Of a DNA stretch of 45,340 bases, positions 16,700-24,001 are shown one piece after another (the first letter of the stretch is position 1; the number at the start of each line of letters is the position of its first letter). The position numbers were made by a program, and so were the translations under genes. Origin of the DNA: JAPYWM01 sp964489015. GTDB lineage: Bacteria; Bacteroidota; Bacteroidia; SpSt-205. The stretch lies in NCBI GenBank assembly GCA_964489015.1, contig CAZAXD010000015.1, positions 1-45,340 on the forward strand. Direction: 5' to 3'. Under the pieces are notes generated by a model. The model made no database searches. It was not told the DNA's origin and saw only the letters and a list, made by a program, of their open reading frames with translations.

Positions 16700-19480
16700 T
16701 CACAGCTGGAGCAGGATCTTTCCTTCGTAAACGTCCTTTCCTTGGCGGTACAGGTAGTAAAAAGACTTACTCTTGTCATCATAAACGGGTGGGGTCATAA
16801 TCTCGGTGCAGAGAGACTCCTGGATTGGCCGGTCATTTAAGACAGCGTACCAGCCGTCGCGGCGCCGTGCAAAAAAGAGCAGCGCCTTGCCTTCTGCCCC
16901 AAAGGTTAGATGCTGAGGATACTCGTAGTGGTCGCTTTCTGTCTCATTCCAGACGACCCCACTCCAGCTAGGACGCTTTCGCGCTGGAAAAGCCAACTGC
17001 TTGCCAGCCTCGTCCCACACTAGCAAAGGGATATTCGTATAAGTGGCGCTAAGACGTCCATTATGCACTACAGCCAGCTGGTCCTTATCCTTCCGAACGA
17101 TGGCAGCGTAGCTATCTTCCTTTCCCGAAAAAAGGGAAATATGCTCAAAAGGTCCGGATTCGGGTGTACCGTTGATAAAGATATGGTGCCGTCCCCCCTG
17201 TTCTACCGCGTAGATAACATGGGGCTTTTGGCTCGTTACAAATAACTTATCGACCTTCTCATGAAGGCTAAGCCGTTTATTATGGGCATAAACGACCTGG
17301 CCTTCCTTTTCGCGAGCCACATAAGCTACAAACCGGCTATCCGGCGCTATCACGATATTCATGATACCCTCTGCAGTGCAGAGTGGCTTGTGATCCCAGA
17401 GCAGAGCAATAGCTGAGCCTACATTCCCGGAGTACACAATATGCTGCCCATCCGGTGAAAAGCCAATATCCCCAACCCGATCAAAGCCCTCACCCGCCCC
17501 TTTTCCATCAAAAACATGATATTTTCGGCCTTTCAAAAACGCATACCCTAGGCGCTTACCATCTTTGGAAAACGTCAATGCCCCTAAGGCAAGGTAAGCG
17601 TCAGAATGCGCATTGGAGAGGTTGTCCAGAATCATCCATTTGTTTTTCTCGACCTGCGCCGCATAGTAAAGCTCCATTTCGGTGTCTGGGCGAAAGACGA
17701 GCTCTCGAATGTAATTGTACGGGCGAAGGGCGCCATTATCAAGCGTAGCAAAGTGATCCTGGCCCTTGAGCGCCACGTACGCTAAATGCTTGCCATTGGG
17801 AGAAAAGACAAATGAGCCCACTTCGTCATAGACAACGCTCTCATCCCCGTTGAAGTATACGCGCTGGCCACCCGGAACCCGTAACTTAATAGCCAACACA
17901 TCCCCTGTAGAGCTGGCAGCCACCTGCAAGACCTCTTCAAGGCGGTATTCCGGCTTACCCCGAACGATCACGACTAGGCCTCCGCCTTCATACTCTACCA
18001 AAGCATACCAGTGCGCCCGACCCGCTCTGGGGAAAATTTCGCACTTTCGGACGCGGTCCTTTTCGGACTTGAGTGTAAAGACCTTAAGGGAACTAAAGTC
18101 AGCACTAAGGGAGGGAAAATGTCCGCCTTTCGGGAACTCCGTTGCCTTTGTAGCAGGTGCCTGCAGCCCACCGGTAAAAGCAGATGCTGTAACCGCACCG
18201 GCACTGCTAGTAGTCGTAGGGGGCACTACTGAAGGCGTAGGCGGGGGCACAGGCTCCGCTACAGGGGTGGGCTCGGGTGAAGGGGGCGGTTGAAGAATTA
18301 CTTTCTCAACTGCCTTACGCTGCGCTGTCGTTTCTATTTGAATCAGACTACGCAGTACCTTTTCACTGCCGCCAAGTTCCTGGGCCTTTTTCACAAGAAA
18401 GAGCAGCTTGCTATCTTCTATGCGAGCATTTTCTACAAAGCTACGAATCAAGGGCTGAATATGCTGTGGAAATTTCGCTTTCTTCTGAAAGATGAGCTGC
18501 TCAAGTTCTAAGATAACTTCTAACTGAGCAAGAGTGATGCCGAGTTCTTGCGCACGCTGAGTCAAGAGGTTTTTGGCTTTTTCCAGAAGGCCTGCGGCGA
18601 GGAGGGCGCGAATGAGCGGTTCCAACGCTTCAGCGGTGAAGCCTACTGGACGCCGTAAGAGAATAGTTTCTAGCTGGAGGAGCGCTTCCAGAACCGGTTC
18701 TGGGACGCCCTCTTCCAGTGCTACATGAGCGAGGAAGGGCCTTTCTTCCTCGGACAAAACGCCCTTGCGCGAAAAAGTTCGCACTAGGTAGGCCAGAGCT
18801 TCGATTGAAGATTGGGTCCGCGCCCGCAGGCGCCAGTACTCCTGAAGGCCTTGCGCTACCGGATCGGCGATTCGGGCTTCTTGCGCGACCTCCATGAGAT
18901 AAGCCAGCTCGACAGCAGAAGCGCCCTGCCCTTCTAGCAGCTTGAGGAGTTCCCAATAACTCGCCAAAGCTAGGGCTAAAGACTTTTGAGTAATGCTTTG
19001 CTGAAGCTGCATGAGATAGCCTAATACTTCATGCCCTAGACGAAGCTGCTGGGCAGTCTCCTCGAGCCAGCTTCGATAAGCGGTCGGATCTGCTGTAGAC
19101 TCCACCGCCCGCAATAACCGCATGAGAAACCGCAACGCCGGTGAGCGGGGCACCTGCAAGAGCACTTGGACCAGGTCTACCGGTAATCCTAAAAACTGCG
19201 CGACTTCTAACAAAAAGGGCAGCTTTCGATTGGCTTCATTGCCCAAAGCCTGAATCAGAGCTGTCAGAGCCCGCAAGCGCTCTAAAGGTTCAGAAACCAA
19301 ACTAGCTAAGCGCACGTCAATCAGCGCCTGCAAGGTCGGGGGGGGACAGCCTAGCACCTCTGCATTCTGCTGCAGAAAGCTTAGGTCATCGGAAGCAACA
19401 TCCCGATTCTGAATCAATTCCTGCACAAGGGGCCATAGCAACTCTATCTCCACGGAGCTAAAATAGGCAAATTCGGGCAT
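16700..19480 (-). CDS. Seven-repeat helical (TerB-like) plus PD40-type propeller protein
   Basis: I do not recognise this 926-residue protein as a named family. Residues 15-385 hold seven degenerate helical repeats of about 55 residues. Each has an 'L.PLIR.l' helix, an acidic turn, and an 'FL..AQELG....VL..LIQLE' helix pair. The A-[QEL]-x-L-G column falls near residues 40, 94, 143, 199, 254, 310 and 366. The pattern recalls TerB-like helical units. Residues 396-460 are a Pro/Thr/Ser/Ala linker. From about 465 to 926 there are repeated propeller strands of the PD40/WD40-like kind (FSPNGKHLAYVALKG, FSKDGKRLGYAFLKG, FSPDGQHIVYSG). No signal peptide or membrane helix is visible, so it is probably cytoplasmic. 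A TATCGTTTG sequence lies 42 nt upstream. Confidence 0.6.
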   Translation of the reverse strand: MPEFAYFSSVEIELLWPLVQELIQNRDVASDDLSFLQQNAEVLGCPPPTLQALIDVRLASLVSEPLERLRALTALIQALGNEANRKLPFLLEVAQFLGLPVDLVQVLLQVPRSPALRFLMRLLRAVESTADPTAYRSWLEETAQQLRLGHEVLGYLMQLQQSITQKSLALALASYWELLKLLEGQGASAVELAYLMEVAQEARIADPVAQGLQEYWRLRARTQSSIEALAYLVRTFSRKGVLSEEERPFLAHVALEEGVPEPVLEALLQLETILLRRPVGFTAEALEPLIRALLAAGLLEKAKNLLTQRAQELGITLAQLEVILELEQLIFQKKAKFPQHIQPLIRSFVENARIEDSKLLFLVKKAQELGGSEKVLRSLIQIETTAQRKAVEKVILQPPPSPEPTPVAEPVPPPTPSVVPPTTTSSAGAVTASAFTGGLQAPATKATEFPKGGHFPSLSADFSSLKVFTLKSEKDRVRKCEIFPRAGRAHWYALVEYEGGGLVVIVRGKPEYRLEEVLQVAASSTGDVLAIKLRVPGGQRVYFNGDESVVYDEVGSFVFSPNGKHLAYVALKGQDHFATLDNGALRPYNYIRELVFRPDTEMELYYAAQVEKNKWMILDNLSNAHSDAYLALGALTFSKDGKRLGYAFLKGRKYHVFDGKGAGEGFDRVGDIGFSPDGQHIVYSGNVGSAIALLWDHKPLCTAEGIMNIVIAPDSRFVAYVAREKEGQVVYAHNKRLSLHEKVDKLFVTSQKPHVIYAVEQGGRHHIFINGTPESGPFEHISLFSGKEDSYAAIVRKDKDQLAVVHNGRLSATYTNIPLLVWDEAGKQLAFPARKRPSWSGVVWNETESDHYEYPQHLTFGAEGKALLFFARRRDGWYAVLNDRPIQESLCTEIMTPPVYDDKSKSFYYLYRQGKDVYEGKILLQL

Positions 19481-19589
19481 ACCGTGCCTCGCTCGCCCCC
19501 CCTAAACCCCTGATATGTCCTACAAACGATACCGCCGGACGGTGGATGAGTTAGCATTACAGCCCTGATCTATCGACTCAGCTTAGGGC

Positions 19590-20354
19590 CTAAAGCGTGG
19601 TCTTAAGCTCTAAGCCAATACAAAAGCCCTGAAAAGCGAAGGCTTGCTCACTGATGGTGTGCGTAACGCCTTGCCAGATGTAATCACTTATAGACACCTG
19701 ACGCACTTGCAGTCCCCCATACTCTACAAACAGGGACGGGATAAACAACACAATGCCCTGTGACTTAATCGGAAAATTGACCCCAGCGGAGATAAGGTAA
19801 CCAACTCCTCCGCCCGTTACGACATCGCTATAAGTCCAACGCCTATCCTTGGAACCCAAATTTAGCACATAGGCGCCCGCTGCAAGCGAACCGCCTATGT
19901 ATGTCTGAATCATCTCAGCTGATTTACCTAGCAACAACCGAAGCCCCATATCCATGAATGTGGACTGCGCATGGTAATATACATCATGAGGCAAAGGTGG
20001 AGATCGCCATCCTCCAAAATAGGTCCATCCTTCAAGTGATTCACCCGCCAGACCAAGACATAGCTTTGCTCGGCGATGCCGGGCTCGAACAAAGCCTTCT
20101 AAAAAGTCCGAAAACCGATAGGCATACCCAAATCCTACAGAAAAACCGGCTGGTAAGAAGCTACCATGTGAGGCAAGCGGAAGCGTGGAGGACTGATGAA
20201 ACTGTCCCGCATACATCTTCGGTTACAACCCAGCTAGCATAGAATAGTAGCTGCGCGCGGGCTCCTGCTGGGCATAGACCACCGTCACTTGCAACAAGAT
20301 GAAAAAGCACCTTAAAGAATAGCTCCCATGTATACTCCCCAAATAAGATGTCAT
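19590..20354 (-). pseudogene. Outer-membrane beta-barrel-like protein gene with an in-frame TAA
   Basis: Read from the ATG at 20354, the first 43 codons encode a signal peptide (LRCFFILLQVTVVYA, then QQEPARSYYSMLAGL). Codon 44, at 20225-20223, is TAA. The same frame then stays open for another 210 codons to the stop at 19590. The downstream part (SFLPAGFSVGFGYAYRFSDF, GGGVGYLISAGVNFP, ending FCIGLELKTTL) has alternating beta strands and the C-terminus of a small outer-membrane barrel. It has no export signal if translated from ATG 20216. A point nonsense mutation or a base-calling error explains this best. The gene begins 12 nt after sppA and is probably co-transcribed with it. Confidence 0.6.
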
Positions 20355-20366
20355 AACGCTTGGTAT

Positions 20367-22124
20367 TTAGTAGATGCTAGGGCCAGGCCAGTAAACTTCG
20401 ATGGCAAGGGGCGAGGTACCTGCGCGTAAGCTTAGCTGCTGTAGCCAGCGCAGGCTTGCCTCCCATTTAGCCAGCCACTCCTCATAAAAGCTTTTCTTTC
20501 TCGGATAAGCCTCAATCCTATACTCCTTAAGGCCAGCCTTGTGGGCAGCCACTGCGATAGCGCGGTCTAGCCCCCCTAAAGCATCGACGAGACCTATAGT
20601 TTGGGCGTCTTCTCCGGACCACACTCGCCCCTGTCCGATGCCGTCCACCGCCTCTAAAGAGGGATAACGCCGCCCCACTTTTACCACCGTTAGAAACTCT
20701 CGATAAATCTGATCGATTTCTCGTTGCAAGCGATTCACTTCATAGGGGTCAGGTTCTCGGAAAGGATTCATGAAGTCAGCATGCTCTCCGCCCACCTTGA
20801 CTCGGTCCGTCCGCAGATCGAGGTGCTTTTCTAAAAGCTCCCGACAATTTAGCAGGAGCCCAATCACCCCTATAGACCCCGTGATAGTAGTCCGCTCCGC
20901 CAAGATGGAGTCTGCATAAGCAGAAATATAATAGCCTCCGGATGCTGCGACCCCTCCCATTGAAACGACAAACGGCTTTTGGGCCTTGAGGTCCATCAGC
21001 GCTCGGGCCATGCGATCCGCATCTAGAACCGCTCCACCTGGGCTATTGACCCGCAAAACAACGGCTTTAATGGTAGAGTCTCGGGCTATGGTTTGAATAA
21101 CCGGCACGAACTCATCGGCTGACAGCACAGCTTGAGGCCCGATTTCGCCTTGGGCATATAGAATAGCTATCTTGGGCGCTTTATGCTTGGATTCTTTATC
21201 ATCTAATAAACGCTTGACCGCTATAAGGGCGCGATTGTCTTCCAGGACTTTGTCTGGCGTGTAGCGGGCTAGCCAGCTTTCCCAGGGTAGCAAGGCGTCG
21301 ACCAGCCGCCGCTCTAAAGCCTCCTGCGCAGAAAAGAAAATAGCTTGATTTGGCCAGGCCCGCAGGCTCTCCGCCGGAATCGACCGCCAAGCCGCTATGC
21401 TATCTACCCACGTACGCCAGATATCCTCCAAAAGCACCGATAACTGCTCCCGGTTGGCCTGGCTAAAGCCCTCCTCGGTAAAGCTTTCAGCAGCCGACTT
21501 ATACCGCCCGACTCGCACTAAGATAGGTCGTACGCCCCAGCGCTCCATGGCCTTTCGGAAAAAGGTATTTTCCACGACCAGGCCATTCCACTCTAAGAGC
21601 GCGCCAGAACCAGGATACATGAAGATGCTATCCGCACAGGCCGCTAAGTAGTACGTTTTTTCGGTGAAGAAATTACCATACGCATGGACCGGTTTGCCAC
21701 TTTTGGCTCGGAAGGCTTTTAACCATCGAGCGATCTGCTCAATCTGCGCCGGATAAGCGGCCAGATCCGCACAATGCAGCACGATACCCCTGATCCGCTT
21801 ATCCTCTGCAGCCTGCTCAAGGGCCTGCCGAAGCTCATCCAGCGTAGGAACGGTCTTTGAGGGCTGCCCTAAAAGGGTATTCATGAATGAAAAGAAAAAA
21901 TCGAAGTCTATGTCCTGAGGGACATACTCCTCCAGTTCACCATCCAAAGGGATGTAAAGCCAACTGCTATCGGGAATGGCCTTGCTGCGACTCACCTTTT
22001 GCTGCTTAGCAGATAAGGCGACGAAAGCACCCGATAAGCTAATCGTCAGCAAAACGATCCCTATAATGGCCGTCAGGAAAAACCCGACAGTAAAAGCCAA
22101 GACTAGGCGTAAAAAGCGCCACAT
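20367..22124 (-). CDS. sppA: Signal peptide peptidase SppA, long (67K) type
   Basis: The 585-residue membrane-anchored serine protease degrades cleaved signal peptides. It has an N-terminal membrane helix (about 7-35) and two tandem ClpP-like domains, the long form found in E. coli. The catalytic lysine lies in VRVGRYKSAAESF of the first domain. The nucleophilic serine lies in MGGVAASGGYYISAYAD of the second, followed by TTITGSIGV. The ATG at 22124 is preceded by a TAACTTTG box with a 5-nt gap, directly after the nadE stop. It leads a unit with the broken outer-membrane gene and perhaps the repeat/propeller gene and ribD. Confidence 0.94.
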   Translation of the reverse strand: MWRFLRLVLAFTVGFFLTAIIGIVLLTISLSGAFVALSAKQQKVSRSKAIPDSSWLYIPLDGELEEYVPQDIDFDFFFSFMNTLLGQPSKTVPTLDELRQALEQAAEDKRIRGIVLHCADLAAYPAQIEQIARWLKAFRAKSGKPVHAYGNFFTEKTYYLAACADSIFMYPGSGALLEWNGLVVENTFFRKAMERWGVRPILVRVGRYKSAAESFTEEGFSQANREQLSVLLEDIWRTWVDSIAAWRSIPAESLRAWPNQAIFFSAQEALERRLVDALLPWESWLARYTPDKVLEDNRALIAVKRLLDDKESKHKAPKIAILYAQGEIGPQAVLSADEFVPVIQTIARDSTIKAVVLRVNSPGGAVLDADRMARALMDLKAQKPFVVSMGGVAASGGYYISAYADSILAERTTITGSIGVIGLLLNCRELLEKHLDLRTDRVKVGGEHADFMNPFREPDPYEVNRLQREIDQIYREFLTVVKVGRRYPSLEAVDGIGQGRVWSGEDAQTIGLVDALGGLDRAIAVAAHKAGLKEYRIEAYPRKKSFYEEWLAKWEASLRWLQQLSLRAGTSPLAIEVYWPGPSIY

Positions 22125-22129
22125 GCCAG

Positions 22130-22137
22130 CAAAGTTA
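22130..22137 (-). promoter_or_regulatory. -7 promoter box TAACTTTG of sppA
   Basis: Exact TAnnTTTG match ending 5 nt before the sppA ATG, one base past the nadE stop codon. Confidence 0.78.
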
Positions 22138-22138
22138 G

Positions 22139-24001
22139 CTAATGTTTAGCAAAGGCATTCAAAATAGGGAAACGGGCGGCACTACGCGGGTCGAGATTGT
22201 ATTTGTCGAGGTGAAACCCTGGGGCTGCGCGCTCACGCTTCCATTGGCTAGCGGCAAAGAGCTGTTTATACCGCCTGGCATAGCTACGTAGCTCGGCGGC
22301 CGAAAGCTGTGAAAAGTGATACTGGGTCAGTTCTACGAGCTGGTGGGGAGCCTGACCATCATAGACGACTTTCTCTTCTAGGAAGTTTAGGAGGGGATAG
22401 GGCATCAGGTCCGACTCATCGGTTTGAGGCCCTGGCCGAAGTTCGGCGGTGGGCGCAGCCTGGGCGATCTCAGCTAAGACAGGCCAGCCAAAGTGGGAAG
22501 CCGCCCATAGTGCCCATTGTCTGAGGAAAGTCTTGCTAAGACCCGCGATGGGGGCTAGTCCCCCCGCTGTATCCCCATCCATCGTTGTATAGCCTACGGA
22601 GAATTCGCTCCGATTCCCCGTGCTTAGTAGGAGGGCGCCTAACACATTAGCAGCCAGCCAGACACTGGGCACCCGCACCCGAGCCTGTAGATTTTGCCGG
22701 GCTAAATCATCCTCTTCCCAAGAGAGCTCGCGCCCCAGCCATGGGCTTAGTAGCGCTTCATAAGCCTCCACGATCGGTTGCAGGTCCCACCGAACAAATG
22801 AAGCGCCAATCGCTTGCGCTAAAGCTTGGGCGCGCGCATAGGTCTGAGCAGAGCTCTGGGCGGTAGCTTGATAGAATGTATAAACACCTGGGGACTGCCG
22901 AAGGAGTTGTACAATGGTCTCCCACTCTTTGGCTGGAAGAGCTTTCTGGGCATTTTGGATCGCTAATGTCGCCAAAACAGCACAGGCTGCCGAGTCCAAT
23001 CCACCTGATAGAGAAACGACAAACCCCCGATGTCGAGTCTTAATTAGGTAGTCCCACAGACCCATAGCAATCGCTTGCGTCACGGCCTCCTCAGGAACAA
23101 GGACTGGCGAAATAGGCGTAGATTTAGACCTCGTATGGGGCAACCTAGAGGGGGTGGCAAGCTCTATCCGCTCGAGGGGCTCCGTGAACGCACCACCCGT
23201 TAGCCCCCGCCAAGTATGCAAAGGGGCGAAGTCAATATCAGCTGTCGCCAGCTCATAGGCCCGATAGGAGAAGGGAGGGGTCGCAGAGACGAGTTCGCCT
23301 TTGTATGCAATCAAACTCTCTCCATCGTAGAGGAGCTTGCCAGCTTCATTACCTAGGAGGTTGGCATACAGGTAGACACAACGGTAACGGTAGGAGGTTT
23401 CTGTCACGAGGCGGCGACGACGTTCAGGTTTGCCGATTTCAAACGGAGAGGCATTGAGCCCTAAGACAATATGAGGCCACAGCTGATCCAGTACCCTGGG
23501 GGCCTGCCAGGCTTCCTCACAGATCTCCACCCCGATACGTAAGCCTTCCCACTCTAGAACAAAGAGACCAGCAGGCCGGCCACTTCGAGGCTCGGTAAGC
23601 CAGTGGCTTGCGGGACCGGCCGTAAACCAGCGCGGCTCATAAAAAACACCATCTTTGGCTAAGCGGGTCTTCAGGGCAAAGCCTAAGATACGCTTATCCG
23701 CGACCACCGCAGCCGCATTGTATAAGCTATCCCCGATGCGGAGCGGCAACCCAATCGCCGTGATTAGACCTTCGGTCACGGGTAAAAGCCTCTGTAGCGC
23801 TTCCCAGGCTTTTTCACTTACCCAAGGATGCCAAAAAAAGTCACCACACTCGTATCCGGACAGCACCAGCTCCGGGAGCGCTAAAACCTGCACACCGTAG
23901 AGACGAGCCTCTACAAACACCTGCTCTAGACGTTCTACATGAGCTTCAAAGTCTAAAGGTAGCGTCCTTACACTGGCTACCCCTACGCGGTGGATTTTCA
24001 T
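22139..24001 (-). CDS. nadE: Glutamine-dependent NAD+ synthetase
   Basis: The 620-residue enzyme converts deamido-NAD to NAD+ with ATP, taking ammonia from glutamine. The N-terminal nitrilase-type glutaminase (about 1-270) shows the Glu-Lys-Cys set in ALPELVLSGYECGDF, KTRLAKDGVFYEP and GVEICEEAW. The C-terminal synthetase (about 300-610) has the ATP loop SLSGGLDSAACAVLA, then STGNRSEFSVGYTTMDGD and the substrate-loop segment APTAELRPGPQTDESDL. The ATG overlaps the S9 peptidase stop by 4 nt (ATGA), so translation is coupled. There is no independent promoter box. Confidence 0.94.
   Translation of the reverse strand: MKIHRVGVASVRTLPLDFEAHVERLEQVFVEARLYGVQVLALPELVLSGYECGDFFWHPWVSEKAWEALQRLLPVTEGLITAIGLPLRIGDSLYNAAAVVADKRILGFALKTRLAKDGVFYEPRWFTAGPASHWLTEPRSGRPAGLFVLEWEGLRIGVEICEEAWQAPRVLDQLWPHIVLGLNASPFEIGKPERRRRLVTETSYRYRCVYLYANLLGNEAGKLLYDGESLIAYKGELVSATPPFSYRAYELATADIDFAPLHTWRGLTGGAFTEPLERIELATPSRLPHTRSKSTPISPVLVPEEAVTQAIAMGLWDYLIKTRHRGFVVSLSGGLDSAACAVLATLAIQNAQKALPAKEWETIVQLLRQSPGVYTFYQATAQSSAQTYARAQALAQAIGASFVRWDLQPIVEAYEALLSPWLGRELSWEEDDLARQNLQARVRVPSVWLAANVLGALLLSTGNRSEFSVGYTTMDGDTAGGLAPIAGLSKTFLRQWALWAASHFGWPVLAEIAQAAPTAELRPGPQTDESDLMPYPLLNFLEEKVVYDGQAPHQLVELTQYHFSQLSAAELRSYARRYKQLFAASQWKRERAAPGFHLDKYNLDPRSAARFPILNAFAKH

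Noticed and set aside
17850..18293. A 147-codon plus-strand frame opposite the helical-repeat/propeller gene
   Set aside because: It is antisense to a clearly coding gene, its Gly/Val/Thr-rich end mirrors the Pro/Thr linker codons, and it has no promoter box or family motif.
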